A DNA stretch of 64,000 bases, taken from the NCBI RefSeq assembly GCF_002305875.1, contig NZ_CP022098.1:2108001-2172000 (forward strand). Reading direction: 5' to 3'. How positions within the stretch are numbered: the first letter of the stretch is position 1; every line of letters starts with the position of its first letter. Of this stretch, positions 35,550 to 46,068 are shown one piece after another. The notes under the pieces were generated by a model, which ran no database searches, was not told the DNA's origin, and saw nothing but the letters and a program-made list of their open reading frames with translations. The translations under genes and the position numbers were made by a program. The stretch is from Cystobacter fuscus (GTDB taxonomy: Bacteria; Myxococcota; Myxococcia; Myxococcales; Myxococcaceae).

Positions 35550-36686
35550 TCAGCCGGCCGCGGCGTACCGGGCCATCATGTTCAGCAGCCCCTGGGGGGC
35601 GTCGGGCTCGAAGAGCGCGATGAGGTTGGCGGCGGACTCGGCGGCCGACCTCTCGCCGCGGGGGAACAGCTCCCGCTCGTACGCCGCCAGCGCTGCTTCC
35701 ACGTCGCCGGGGTGGGCGATGAGTGCCCGCCCGAGTTCGGCACCGTCGAGCATGGCCAGGTTGGCGCCCTCTCCGGCGAAGGGCGACATCAGGTGGGCGG
35801 CGTCGCCGAGCAGGGTGACTCCCGGCGTCCGGGGCCAGGAATGTCCGACCGGCAGGGCGTGGATGGGCCGGGGAACGAGGTGGTCGTCGGCGTCGGAGAT
35901 CAGCGCCAGCAGGGATTCGTCCCAGCCGGCGAAGTGCTCGAGCAAGCGGGCCTTGATGGCGGCCGGGTCGGTGACGTCGAGGGAGGCCGCCCAGTCGGCT
36001 GGCTTCATCAGCGCGATGTAGACGTGCAGCTCGCCCTTGCCTCCGCGGTGGGCGATCATTCCCTTGTGCGCGCCCAGCGCGAACATCGAGCCTCGGCCCA
36101 CGAGGGCGGCGCTGGCGGGATGCCGGGTGTCGGCCTCGCTCAGGTGTGCCTCGATGAAGGACAGTCCCGAGTAGACCGGCACGGCCGCCGACACGAGGGG
36201 TCGGACCTTCGACCAGGCTCCGTCGGCGCCGATCAGCAGCTCGGTGTCGACCACGTCCCCGTTGCCCAGGGTCAGTCGGTGCCGGCCATCGCCGAGCGCG
36301 CGGATGGCGGTGACCTTGGACCCCCAGCGGACCCGTCCCTCGGGCAGGGAGGACAGCAGCAGATCTCGCAGCGCGCCGCGCTCGACCTCCGGCCGGCCGC
36401 CTTCGCCCTGCTCTTCAAGTCGCACCGTCGCGTTCTCGTCCAGGACGCGCAGCTCCTCGCCGCCGGGTTGGATGAGCGGCAGGAACCGCTCGAACAGCCC
36501 GGCCTCGCGCAGGGCTCGCTGCCCGGAGTCCTCGTGGATGTCCAGCATTCCGCCCTGGGGGCGGGCCGTGGGTGAGGCGTCGAGATCGTAGAGCGTGGCG
36601 TGGATTCCGGAGAGGGCCAGGACGCGGGCGAGGGTCAATCCGCCCAGCCCGGCACCGACGATGGTGATCGAGGGGGTCGCGGTCAT
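35550..36686 (-). CDS. FAD-dependent monooxygenase, TetX-like
   Basis: A 378-residue flavoprotein of the aromatic hydroxylase (PHBH) class. The N-terminal Rossmann motif is IVGAGLGGLTLARVLALSG (GAGLGG 11-16), the middle FAD/NADPH motif is ELLIGADGAWSKVRP (DG), and the C-terminal FAD motif is VTLLGDAAHLMSPFAGEGAN. The nearest described relatives I recall are TetX-type tetracycline-inactivating enzymes and similar antibiotic-modifying monooxygenases, but the substrate is not predictable. It is transcribed with the TetR gene 50 bases upstream, so a substrate-like ligand probably induces it by releasing TetR. Confidence 0.9.
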   Translation of the reverse strand: MTATPSITIVGAGLGGLTLARVLALSGIHATLYDLDASPTARPQGGMLDIHEDSGQRALREAGLFERFLPLIQPGGEELRVLDENATVRLEEQGEGGRPEVERGALRDLLLSSLPEGRVRWGSKVTAIRALGDGRHRLTLGNGDVVDTELLIGADGAWSKVRPLVSAAVPVYSGLSFIEAHLSEADTRHPASAALVGRGSMFALGAHKGMIAHRGGKGELHVYIALMKPADWAASLDVTDPAAIKARLLEHFAGWDESLLALISDADDHLVPRPIHALPVGHSWPRTPGVTLLGDAAHLMSPFAGEGANLAMLDGAELGRALIAHPGDVEAALAAYERELFPRGERSAAESAANLIALFEPDAPQGLLNMMARYAAAG

Positions 36687-36736
36687 GGGTATGGCTTCTT
36701 CGTGGGGGTGGGTTGCGTCGTGGGTGGGGACGGGCG

Positions 36737-37420
36737 TCAGCGCCGCGGTCTGGGGGTGCGCGGGATTCCGTTGATCAGGACGTCGAAGCCCCAGGTGAGG
36801 CGGTCGGGGCCGGGGCCGGACAACAGCTCGTCACCGAGTGCGGCGATGCGTGGGTGGCTGGCGGCCGGGACGGTGCGCAACGCGGTGGCCAGGGTGTTGA
36901 ACCCGTCTTCTTTACTCGCCTCCCCATCGCGGGTGCCGTGCTCGACCGCCGTGCTCGTGGCGTGCAGCAGGAGCAGATCGACACCCCACGCCGCCTGGTC
37001 GTCGGCAACACCGCCCTCGGCGAGGAGGGCGAGCAGCTTCTCCAGCAGCGCCAGGTAGTGCGGCCCCGAGGGGCGGGAGACCATCGCGGAGCGGGCGAGG
37101 CTCGGCTGCTCGAGCAGCACCTGGGTGTAGGAGCGCAGCACCCCGACGAGCCGGGTCCGCCAGTCGCCGTCCCCGCCGCCGAGATCGACGGTGCCCAGCA
37201 ACTCATCCAGCACGCCGGCGTGGAGCTCGGCGGCGTTGCGGAAGTAGACGTAGAGCGAGGCCGCGCCGGTATCCAGCTCGGTGGCCAGCCGGCGCATCGT
37301 CAGCCGCTCCAGTCCCTCCCTGCGGACCACGTCCAGTGCGGCACTCACGATGGCCTGGCGGGTGAGCGCTGGCTTCGCTGGGCGCTCGCGACGGCTGGTG
37401 GGCGGTGGGGTCGAACTCAT
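36737..37420 (-). CDS. TetR family transcriptional regulator
   Basis: A 227-residue repressor. The N-terminal helix-turn-helix reads LTRQAIVSAALDVVRREGLE with LTMRRLATELDTGAASLYVY, the canonical TetR_N pattern. The C-terminal domain resembles the TetR_C type of tetracycline repressors (LLLLHATSTAVEHG). It heads an operon with the flavin monooxygenase. Its start is 13 bases from the first of three evenly spaced palindromes (37433-37476), so it almost certainly represses itself and the monooxygenase. The ATG at 37420 precedes the HTH by 20 residues. Confidence 0.92.
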   Translation of the reverse strand: MSSTPPPTSRRERPAKPALTRQAIVSAALDVVRREGLERLTMRRLATELDTGAASLYVYFRNAAELHAGVLDELLGTVDLGGGDGDWRTRLVGVLRSYTQVLLEQPSLARSAMVSRPSGPHYLALLEKLLALLAEGGVADDQAAWGVDLLLLHATSTAVEHGTRDGEASKEDGFNTLATALRTVPAASHPRIAALGDELLSGPGPDRLTWGFDVLINGIPRTPRPRR

Positions 37421-37432
37421 GCCCCTACTCTA

Positions 37433-37476
37433 ACGAACATGTTCGTCAGGAACAAGTTCTTGACGAACATGTTCGT
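37433..37476. promoter_or_regulatory. Triple palindromic operator for the TetR repressor
   Basis: Two identical 14-bp perfect palindromes ACGAACATGTTCGT lie at 37433-37446 and 37463-37476. Between them TCAGGAACAAGTTCTTGA contains a degenerate third palindrome (GAACAAGTTC). The three centres are exactly 15 bases apart (37439.5, 37454.5, 37469.5). The array lies directly before the TetR start, as expected for an autorepressor operator. Confidence 0.82.
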
Positions 37477-37533
37477 TGCAAGGGGTATGGGGGTGCGAGA
37501 GGGTCGGCCACGAACCGACCGTGGGATGGTGAG

Positions 37534-38625
37534 CTAGCGCAACTCTCGCGCGCGGCGCTCTAGCGAGTCCGCGCGCGAGTCCAGCTCCCGAGCGAGCGAC
37601 TCGAGCCGCGCGGCTTCCTGCTCCAGGCCCCGTACATCCTCCGGGAAATCACTGGCGAGTACCTGGGCGCGCACCGTTCCCACCTGCGGGCGGCTGTCGA
37701 TGGCCTGCTGGTAGGTAGGGGGCGTCCCGTTGTCGGAGTTGTAGGGCCCTCCCGGGGTACCGGGGGTGCTCGCCGGGGGGGGACTCACGACGGTCCCTGG
37801 CGACGCCGGGGGCGATGCTCCCCCCGACCCGATTCCCCCAGGGGCTTCGTCCCCCGCCACGAGGAACGGGATCCCGGTGCGAGGGGTGGCGCTCACCGAG
37901 ATGTTCCTCGTGGCGGTGTCGATGCTCAAGCGCAGGCGCCGGTCCTGCTCGTCGAACATGGACTCCTCGCCGAGGAAGTCGCTCATGCGCCGCTCCAGCT
38001 CCCGCTCCTCGCGCACCTCGGTGAGGCGGGCGCGCAGTGCCTGGAGCCGCTGGTGCACCTTGTCCTCGGTGTCGCGCAGCGCGTCCGCCTGCTCCAGCAG
38101 ATCCTCGGCGTCATCGCTCGTGGCCGCCCCGGGCAGCGCAGGCACCTGGGAGGGCGGCAGCGCGGTGCGCACCGCATCTCGCTCGGCGCGCAGGGTGCGC
38201 ATGCGCTCGAGCAGTCCGGCCCGCGCCCGACGATCGCTCGTGGCGTCCCAGGCCGCGCGCACCCGATCGAGCTCCTCGGAGAGCGCCGTGTGCAACGCCA
38301 GGTGGCGCCGCTCCGCCTCGGACTCGGCCCCGGCGAGCGACTGGGCCAGCCCCGTGAGCTGTCCGGACAGCTCCTGTGAGCGTCGCAGCGCCTGCTCCAG
38401 CTCCGAGCCCGCCACCAGCCGGCCCTTCTGCCCGGCCTTGAGCTGCTCGATGCGTCCGGCCAGGGTGTTCAACTCCGCGCGCAGCACCTGCTGTTGCTCG
38501 CGCAGCTCGCGCACCCGGGCGCGCGCTTCCTGGGCCTGCGTCCTGGGCGTGTCCAGTCCCGAAGCCGCCCACACGGGGACTCCCGGCACGAGACACAGCC
38601 ACAGGGCGAGCAGGACGCGCTTCAT
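37534..38625 (-). CDS. Exported coiled-coil protein, unknown function
   Basis: A 363-residue protein with a signal peptide (MKRVLLALWLCLVPGVPVWA, cleaved after Ala-Ala). Residues about 25-220 are almost pure coiled coil, rich in Glu/Arg/Leu/Gln with heptad spacing (RARVRELREQQQVLRAELN, RDTEDKVHQRLQALRARLTE). A Pro/Gly/Ser-rich low-complexity linker follows (about 265-310), then a second short coiled coil (EQEAARLESLARELDSRADS). The architecture fits a periplasmic scaffold or spacer protein. The ATG at 38625 starts the signal peptide; the longer frame has no signal. It stands alone between the TetR operator and the NtrC-type regulator. Confidence 0.8.
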   Translation of the reverse strand: MKRVLLALWLCLVPGVPVWAASGLDTPRTQAQEARARVRELREQQQVLRAELNTLAGRIEQLKAGQKGRLVAGSELEQALRRSQELSGQLTGLAQSLAGAESEAERRHLALHTALSEELDRVRAAWDATSDRRARAGLLERMRTLRAERDAVRTALPPSQVPALPGAATSDDAEDLLEQADALRDTEDKVHQRLQALRARLTEVREERELERRMSDFLGEESMFDEQDRRLRLSIDTATRNISVSATPRTGIPFLVAGDEAPGGIGSGGASPPASPGTVVSPPPASTPGTPGGPYNSDNGTPPTYQQAIDSRPQVGTVRAQVLASDFPEDVRGLEQEAARLESLARELDSRADSLERRARELR

Positions 38626-38822
38626 CACCCGATTCCTATCAGCAAGACGGATGCCAGGGCCACTGCACGGCGAGGCGAGCCGTTTTCCGTCCAACCCGCG
38701 TGGTTCCAGGGGGTTCGGCCAGGCGGGACGGGTGGGGCCGGGGTGCCGTCCCGTGGAAATCCGCCAGGGGAGGCTGGGGGCGATGGATTTTCGAGGGGAG
38801 GGGCCCCGCGGTGTCCCCCGCG

Positions 38823-40232
<1,410 letters not shown>

Positions 40233-40290
40233 GGGGGCGAACCTATATCGTTCTGGCACTCGGGATCGAAGTGGGCACAATGCGCGCCCC

Positions 40291-40863
40291 ATGAATGCCT
40301 CCCTGGACTCCCTGCGCGCCTTGCTGTCCCACCACGTTCCCGCGGACGAGCGGGAGCGCGAGGACCTGGAGCGCATGCGCCGCTTCGCCGAGGAGCTGGA
40401 GCAGCCCTTCTCCCGTGCCCAGCCGCGAGCGCACTTCACCGGGAGCGCCGTGGTGGTGGACCCGGCGGGAGCGCGGGTGGTGCTGCTGTTGCACGGCAAG
40501 CTCAAGCGCTGGCTGCAACCCGGCGGACACGCGGAGGAGGCGGACGCGGGCCGCATGGAGGACTCGGCGCTGCGCGAGGCACGGGAAGAGACGGGTTGCC
40601 GCGTGGTGCTCCATCCGCGCGCTCCCCGCCCGCTGGACGTGGACGTGCACACCATTCCCGCGCGCAAGGATGAAGCGGAGCACCAGCACCTGGACGTGCG
40701 CTACCTCGTGGTGGCGGAGAACCCGGAGGCGCTGGTGCATGATCCCAACGAGTCCACGGGCGCGCAGTGGCTGACATGGGACGAGGCCCTCGCGCGGGTG
40801 GGCGAGGACGCGCCGCTGCGGCGCCTGCTGGAGAAGGCCCGGGCGGTGGCTCGCGCGGGGTGA
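40291..40863 (+). CDS. Nudix hydrolase
   Basis: A 190-residue Nudix enzyme. The Nudix box begins [20 protein letters not shown] and continues EAREETGC, giving the catalytic REAREETG helix and upstream Gly; the spacing between GGH and RE is slightly long. An N-terminal helical part ([20 protein letters not shown]) precedes the domain, a layout shared with a Nudix group often annotated as nucleoside-diphosphate-X hydrolases. The family cleaves nucleotide pyrophosphates, and the substrate is unknown. The ATG at 40291 is 58 bases from the divergent NtrC-type gene. It ends nine bases before the convergent sensor kinase gene. Confidence 0.9.
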   Translation: MNASLDSLRALLSHHVPADEREREDLERMRRFAEELEQPFSRAQPRAHFTGSAVVVDPAGARVVLLLHGKLKRWLQPGGHAEEADAGRMEDSALREAREETGCRVVLHPRAPRPLDVDVHTIPARKDEAEHQHLDVRYLVVAENPEALVHDPNESTGAQWLTWDEALARVGEDAPLRRLLEKARAVARAG

Positions 40864-40872
40864 GCCCCCCGC

Positions 40873-43311
40873 TCAACCGCTGACGGGGCGGACCGACGCT
40901 CCCGGGATGGGCGGAGGTGTCTGGGGGCCGCGCGGCAGCCGCACGGCGAAGCGCGTACCCTCGCCCTCGCGCGAGGTCACCTGGATGCGGCCTCCGTGGG
41001 CCAGCACCAGCTGCCGGGTGATGTAGAGGCCGAGCCCCACGCTGCCCGCGCCACTGCCCGCGTGACGCCCCCGGCGGAAGGGCTCGAACAGCTCCGGCAG
41101 GTACGCGGGATCGATGGGGGCTCCCTCGTTGTGCACCTCGATGACGACCGTGGAGGGCTCGCCCTGGCAGCGCACGCGCACCGGGGTGTGCGCGGGGCTG
41201 TGCTGCAACGCGTTGCCCACCAGGTTGCCGAGCACCTGCGCGAGCCTGTCTCCATCCCAGTCCCCCGCGCCCTCGCCCTCCTGGCTGATCTCCACCTCGC
41301 GCTCCGGGTGGCTCGCGGCGAGCTCCTCCACCACGCCGCGCGTCAGCTCGAAGAGGTCCATCTGCTTGCGCTCCACGGGGATGCCGCCGCCGAGCCGTGC
41401 CTGGCTGAAGTCCAGCAGGTCGCGGATGAGGCGGGTGGAGCGGTCCGTGGCGGTGATGATGCGGGTGAGGCTCTTGCTCTGCCGCTCGTCCAGCCCCTCG
41501 CGCGCGAGCAGGGTGGAGGCGGAGATGCGGATGACGCTCAAGGGGTTGCGCAGATCGTGGCTGACGATGCCGAGGATCTGCCGCTCGAACTCGGCGAGCT
41601 GGCGCGCCTCGGCCTCCTGCTGCTTCTGCACGGTGATGTCCACGCAGGCGCCCGTCATGTAGAGCGGCCGCCCGCCCGCGTCCACGAACGTCTTGCCCTT
41701 GCAGTTGAGCCAGTGCAGGCGCTCGTCCGGCCACACCACGCGGAAGTCCATGTCGAAGTCCGCGCCCTCGCGCGCGCACGCCTCGGTGCGCCGCCGCGCC
41801 TCGTCGCGCTCCTCGGGGTGCAGCAGCGACAGGAAGTCCTCGATGCTCTGCACCGTGCGCCCCGGCGGCAGCCCGAAGAGCTGATCCAGGTTCTCGTCCC
41901 ACTCCAGGGCCCCGGTGCGCAGGTCCCAGCGGAAGGTGCCGGTGCTGCTCGCCCACAAGGCCGCGCGCAGCCGCTCGTCGCGCTCCTGGAGCGTGGCCTC
42001 CATGCGCTCGCGCTCGGCGAGCACGTGGCGCAGCTGCGTCTCACTGGCCTCGGCGGCGGCGCGTGCCTGCTGCGCGGCCTCGTAGAGGCGGGCGCGCTCG
42101 AGTGCCTGGGCTCCCTGGCGCGCCAGGGCGAGGAAGAACTCCTGCTCGTCCTGGGGCAGCACGCGCCGGCGCGTGAAGTCCACCACCAGGGCGCCCATGA
42201 CGCCGCGGCTGCCGCGCAGGGGGATGACCGCCGAGGCCTCGAAGGGCAGCCCCTGCCGGGCGAGCAGCGGGTAGCGCCGGTCGCGCTCCTCGCGCGTGGC
42301 GTAGGTGACGAGCCGATCCTGCCGCACCGCCTCGGCCACCGGCACGGCGGTGTCGAGCGTGAGGCGCTCCAGGCCCCGGGCCAGCTCGCGGGCGTGGAGC
42401 GAGGGGCCCACGACCTCGAGGGACTGGTTGTCCTCGGACACGAGCCACACCGCGCCCGCCTGGGCGTCCATCGCCACGAGCCCCTGGGTGACGATGACGT
42501 CGAGCACCTGGCGCGGGGCGAGCGCCTCGGAGAGGGCGGCGGTGACGGCCTGGAGCCGGGAGATGCGCTCCTGGGCCCGCCGCTGGCCGTCGATGTTCGC
42601 GTTGGTGCCGAACCAGCGCAGCACCCGTCCCCGGGAGTCACGCATGGGGTGGGCCCGGATGAGGTGCCAGTGGTCGCCACCCTCGGGGCCCCGCAGGCGG
42701 CTCTCCACCTCGAAGGGCTCGCCCGTGTTCAGGCTGCGCTGCCACAGCTCGTGCAGGCGCGGCAGATCATTCGGGTGCACCGCCTCCATCCACCGCGCGG
42801 GGTTGGCCTCGGGCACCGCCATGGTCTCGAAGCCCCGGTGGCTGAGGTAGTCCATGTGCCCGTCCGGGCGGCTCGTCCAGATGGTGTGGGGCAGCACCTC
42901 GGCGAGCGTGCGGTACTGCTGCTGGGCCTCGTGCAGCCGCAGCGCCTGGCGCAACAGGTGCGAGAGCCGCTCGGCGGTGAGCGCCGACTTGCCGAGGTAG
43001 TCGGTGGCGCCCGCCTTCATCAACTCCACGGCCGTCTGCTCGTCCCCCTGGCCGGTGAGCATGATGATGGGGGTTTCCACCAGCGCGGCGCGCGCCTTGC
43101 GCAGCACCTGCAGCCCGTCCTGGCCGGGCATCTGGAAGTCGAGCAGGGCACAGTCGAAGGATTGTTGCAGCAGCGCCGCGAGCGCGGACGCACCGTCGGC
43201 CACCTCGACGAGCTGCGCGCTCAGTCCCGCCTTGAGCAGGGCGCGCCGCACCGCGAGCCGGTCCACCTCGTCGTCATCCGCCACCAGCAGGCGCAGCCGT
43301 TGATCCTCCAT
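40873..43311 (-). CDS. Receiver-PAS-GAF-PAS hybrid sensor histidine kinase
   Basis: An 812-residue cytosolic kinase. Domain order is receiver (1-125; Asp58 in CALLDFQMPG, Lys near KSALT), PAS (about 140-260; LAEVLPHTIWTSRPDG), GAF (270-420; QGLVAMDAQAGAVWLVSED), coiled-coil linker, PAS (455-570; TGTFRWDLRTGALEWDENL), then HisKA with His585 in GIVSHDLRNPLSVI, and HATPase (N-box NLVGNALQHSP, G-box GLGLYITRQLVLAHGG). No membrane segment is present. The start is uncertain: ATG 43311 is preferred, though GTG 43329 would overlap the upstream receiver gene by four bases. It is the third gene of a kinase-receiver-kinase operon. Confidence 0.92.
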   Translation of the reverse strand: MEDQRLRLLVADDDEVDRLAVRRALLKAGLSAQLVEVADGASALAALLQQSFDCALLDFQMPGQDGLQVLRKARAALVETPIIMLTGQGDEQTAVELMKAGATDYLGKSALTAERLSHLLRQALRLHEAQQQYRTLAEVLPHTIWTSRPDGHMDYLSHRGFETMAVPEANPARWMEAVHPNDLPRLHELWQRSLNTGEPFEVESRLRGPEGGDHWHLIRAHPMRDSRGRVLRWFGTNANIDGQRRAQERISRLQAVTAALSEALAPRQVLDVIVTQGLVAMDAQAGAVWLVSEDNQSLEVVGPSLHARELARGLERLTLDTAVPVAEAVRQDRLVTYATREERDRRYPLLARQGLPFEASAVIPLRGSRGVMGALVVDFTRRRVLPQDEQEFFLALARQGAQALERARLYEAAQQARAAAEASETQLRHVLAERERMEATLQERDERLRAALWASSTGTFRWDLRTGALEWDENLDQLFGLPPGRTVQSIEDFLSLLHPEERDEARRRTEACAREGADFDMDFRVVWPDERLHWLNCKGKTFVDAGGRPLYMTGACVDITVQKQQEAEARQLAEFERQILGIVSHDLRNPLSVIRISASTLLAREGLDERQSKSLTRIITATDRSTRLIRDLLDFSQARLGGGIPVERKQMDLFELTRGVVEELAASHPEREVEISQEGEGAGDWDGDRLAQVLGNLVGNALQHSPAHTPVRVRCQGEPSTVVIEVHNEGAPIDPAYLPELFEPFRRGRHAGSGAGSVGLGLYITRQLVLAHGGRIQVTSREGEGTRFAVRLPRGPQTPPPIPGASVRPVSG

Positions 43312-43325
43312 GTGCCCCTCGGCTC

Positions 43326-43745
43326 TCACGGCAACTCCACTCGCGCCCAGTATGCGTTGAGCGCGGTCATCAACTCCACGAATGCCGAGGAGGTGACGGG
43401 CTTGAGGAGATAGCCGGCAACATGGTGGGCGTAGCTTTGCACCCGGTCCCGGTCATCGTTGGATGTGGTGAGCACCACCACAGGCGTGCACGTCAGATCG
43501 GGATCCGCGCGGATGGCGCGCAGGAACTCCAGGCCATTCATGCGTGGCATGTTGAGGTCCAGCAGGATGAGCCGGTTGGTCGCTGGCACCCGGCCCTCGT
43601 GCAGCATGTCCAGCGCCTGCTTGCCGTCGCTCGCGACGTAGAGGGCGCTCTGGATGTTGCTCTTCTTGAAGGCGCGCTGGACGTTCATCACGTCCACCGA
43701 GTCGTCGTCCACCAGGAGGATGTTGAGCATCTTCAGGGGAACCAT
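43326..43745 (-). CDS. Single-domain response regulator (Rcp1 type)
   Basis: A 139-residue receiver with no output domain. The acidic pocket is LLVDDDSVD, the phospho-acceptor is the Asp in RLILLDLNMPRMNG (about Asp63), and the conserved Thr/Lys are in VVLTTSNDD and GYLLKPVTS. The sequence pattern (NxxRAFKKSNI, LNMPRMNGLEFL) is that of small regulators paired with phytochrome-like kinases. It lies between two such kinases and overlaps the upstream kinase stop (TGATG), so it probably carries phosphate between them. The start may instead be GTG 43748 or ATG 43730. Confidence 0.92.
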   Translation of the reverse strand: MVPLKMLNILLVDDDSVDVMNVQRAFKKSNIQSALYVASDGKQALDMLHEGRVPATNRLILLDLNMPRMNGLEFLRAIRADPDLTCTPVVVLTTSNDDRDRVQSYAHHVAGYLLKPVTSSAFVELMTALNAYWARVELP

Positions 43746-45859
43746 CACCTTCCCTCATCCGGCATGTGGCCGGGCCAGGTGAAGAGGAAGGTGGCCCCCT
43801 GCCCCGGCGTGGAGCGCAGCCAGGCGCGCCCGCCGCGTGCCTCCACGCTCTTCTTCACCACCGACAGTCCGATGCCCGTGTTCTCCATCTCGTCCCTCGC
43901 CCGGAGCGTCTGGAAGAGGCCCCAGATGCGCTCATGGTACTCCGGTGCGATTCCCGGGCCGTTGTCTTCCACGGAGAACTCCCAGAAGCCGTCCGCCGGG
44001 CGCACGCCCACGCGGATGCGCGGCTCGACCCCCTGCGCGTGCTTGAGGGCGTTGCTCAGCAGGTTGAGGAACACCTGCTGCAGGGGCACGCGCTCGGTGC
44101 GCATCGTGGGCATGTCCGGCGCCACCTCGATCCGCGTGCCCTCGGGAGGCGCGAGCAGCTCCACGCACTCCGTGATGAGCCGCCCCACGTCCACCCGCTC
44201 CGGCCGGCCGCGCATCCGGCCCGCGCGGCTGTAGTCGAGGATGCCGTTGATGAGCGCCTCCATGCGCTGCACGCGCCCGCGCAAGAGCCGCATCTGCTCG
44301 CGCGTCTCCGCGGTCATCACTTCCTGCAGGTCATCCTCGATCCACTGCGACAGGTTGGCGATACCCCGCAGGGGCGCCTTCAGGTCATGGCTGGCCACGT
44401 AGGCGAATTGATCCAGATCCTGGTTGCTGCGCTCCAGCGCGGCGATGAGGCGCTCGCGCTCGGCCTCGGCGCGCTTGCGCTCGGTGATGTCGAGCACCAC
44501 GGTGGCCACGCCCAGCGTGCTGCCCTCTGCCGAGCGCACGGGCGCGTAGCGCGCCAGCCACGCCCGCTCCTCGCCATTGGGCAGCCGCGTGGTGGACTCC
44601 ACCGTCTGTGTCTCTCCCGTCTCCAGCGCCTTGACGAGCGACTTGACCACGAGCGTCGCCCCGGGGCCCTGCGTGGAGATGGCCTCGGAGAAGGCCGGGT
44701 CATCCGTGGACAGGCGGTTGATGTCGCGCAGGGTGCGGTTGACGCGCACGAAGCACAGCATCCGGTCGAAGAGCGCGATGCCGGCGGGGGCGGCGTCGAG
44801 CAGCGTGTCGAGCATCGCCCGGGCCTGCTCGGCGAGGTATCGCTCGTGCTGGGCGCGGCTCACGGCCTCCTGGCTCTCGCGGTACAGGCGCGCGTTGTCC
44901 AGCGCGAGCGCGGCCCGGCGCGCGAACTCCTCGGCCAGGGGCAGGTCCGCGGCGGAGAAGTTCCGGGTGCCGCTGGCCTGCGCGAGGGTGATGGTGCCCA
45001 GCGTCCGCCCATGCACCACCAGGGGAACGATGATGGAGGAGCGCAGGCCGAGTTCACCCAGCAGGCGCAGCTCGTCCGGAGTGTGCGCCAGGCTGGCGAG
45101 CAGCTCGTCGGAGACCAGCTCCAGCAGCTCCGACTCGCCGGTGCGGATGACCTGGCCCACCCCCCGCGTGGCGCTCTGGAGGTCCGCCGGCACCTTGCGC
45201 GCCAGCTCCCACGCCAGGGTCTCCTTGGCCGGGTCGATGTGGGTCACCGCCGCGCGCTCGACACTCTCGTCCACTCCCACCAGGTCCACCGTGCACCAGT
45301 CCGCCAGCCGTGGCACCGCCAGGCGGGTGAAGTTGCGCAGCGTCTCCTCCGGATCCAACGTGAGCGCCAGCAGGGAGCTCGCCTCGGCCAGGAAGCTGTG
45401 GACGTCCGAGGTGCGCTTCTGGTCGTCGATGTCGGTACAGGTGCCGAACCAGCGGATGACGCGACCCTGGGGGTCCTGCACGGGGATGGCACGGGCGAGG
45501 AACCAGCGCCAGACTCCGTCCAGACGGCGGCAGCGCGACTCCGCCTCGAAGGGCTCGCCGGTGGTGAGGCTGTGGCGCCAGCGGTGCTCGTACTCCAGCA
45601 GATCATCGGGGTGGAAGGCGCGCATCCAGGCGTCACCCCGGGACTCCTCGGCGGACATGCCCGTGTACTGGAACCAGCGCCGGTTGAGGTAGTCCTGGAC
45701 TCCATCGGCCCGGGCCGTCCAGACGATCTGCGGCAGGGCCTCGGCGAGCAGCCGGAACTGTTCCCGCTCGGTGTCCAGCCGCTGCTCCTGGCCCCCGCCC
45801 CCGAAGAGCGCGTGCAGGGCGCCGGGCGAGGAGAGATCGTTATCCGATGGCAGGGACAC
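43745..45859 (-). CDS. PAS-GAF-PAS sensor histidine kinase
   Basis: A 704-residue cytosolic kinase. The PAS domain (about 30-150; LAEALPQIVWTARADG) is followed by GAF (160-320; ADWCTVDLVGVDES), a second PAS (340-460; LLDAAPAGIALFDRMLCFVR), then a phytochrome-type HisKA with His491 in VASHDLKAPLRGI and HATPase (NLLSNALKHAQ, DNGPGIAPEYHERIWGLFQT). The H-box and ATP lid resemble bacteriophytochrome kinases, but no bilin-binding PAS-GAF-PHY core is present. It is the first gene of the three-gene operon, followed by an Rcp1-type receiver and a receiver-led hybrid kinase. The signal may be redox or a small ligand bound by GAF. Confidence 0.93.
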   Translation of the reverse strand: MSLPSDNDLSSPGALHALFGGGGQEQRLDTEREQFRLLAEALPQIVWTARADGVQDYLNRRWFQYTGMSAEESRGDAWMRAFHPDDLLEYEHRWRHSLTTGEPFEAESRCRRLDGVWRWFLARAIPVQDPQGRVIRWFGTCTDIDDQKRTSDVHSFLAEASSLLALTLDPEETLRNFTRLAVPRLADWCTVDLVGVDESVERAAVTHIDPAKETLAWELARKVPADLQSATRGVGQVIRTGESELLELVSDELLASLAHTPDELRLLGELGLRSSIIVPLVVHGRTLGTITLAQASGTRNFSAADLPLAEEFARRAALALDNARLYRESQEAVSRAQHERYLAEQARAMLDTLLDAAPAGIALFDRMLCFVRVNRTLRDINRLSTDDPAFSEAISTQGPGATLVVKSLVKALETGETQTVESTTRLPNGEERAWLARYAPVRSAEGSTLGVATVVLDITERKRAEAERERLIAALERSNQDLDQFAYVASHDLKAPLRGIANLSQWIEDDLQEVMTAETREQMRLLRGRVQRMEALINGILDYSRAGRMRGRPERVDVGRLITECVELLAPPEGTRIEVAPDMPTMRTERVPLQQVFLNLLSNALKHAQGVEPRIRVGVRPADGFWEFSVEDNGPGIAPEYHERIWGLFQTLRARDEMENTGIGLSVVKKSVEARGGRAWLRSTPGQGATFLFTWPGHMPDEGR

Positions 45860-46043
45860 GAGGAGGAGGCCTCCGCTGGGTTGAGGAGATGGTTTTCACC
45901 GAGCAGCCATCCACCTATTGCCTGTCCGGGCCCCCTTGGATCTCCTCTTATAACCCGTGGTGGAGGGGGTGGCCGTCGCGCGGTCCAGGCTGTCGTCCGC
46001 GCAACAGGTCCTTTCCCTACTTCATTTCCTCTCTGGAGGGCAG

Positions 46044-46065
46044 GGCGGGCATGTGCTGGCCCGCC
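46044..46065. terminator. GC-rich hairpin at the end of the HAMP kinase gene
   Basis: GGCGGGC (46044-46050) and GCCCGCC (46059-46065) form a perfect 7-bp stem with an 8-base loop, beginning 3 bases beyond the stop of the minus-strand kinase gene. No T-tract follows on either strand, so it may only stabilise the mRNA end. The other 180 bases up to the next gene show nothing recognisable. Confidence 0.35.
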
Positions 46066-46068
46066 GGG

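Noticed and set aside
36737-37476. TetR-type regulator plus TetX-like enzyme as a true tetracycline-resistance locus
   Set aside because: The enzyme is only generally TetX-like and the regulator's ligand is unknown; naming an antibiotic would go beyond the sequence.
46044-46065. Classic intrinsic terminator
   Set aside because: The hairpin is perfect, but no T-tract follows on either strand, so it is listed only as a low-confidence hairpin.
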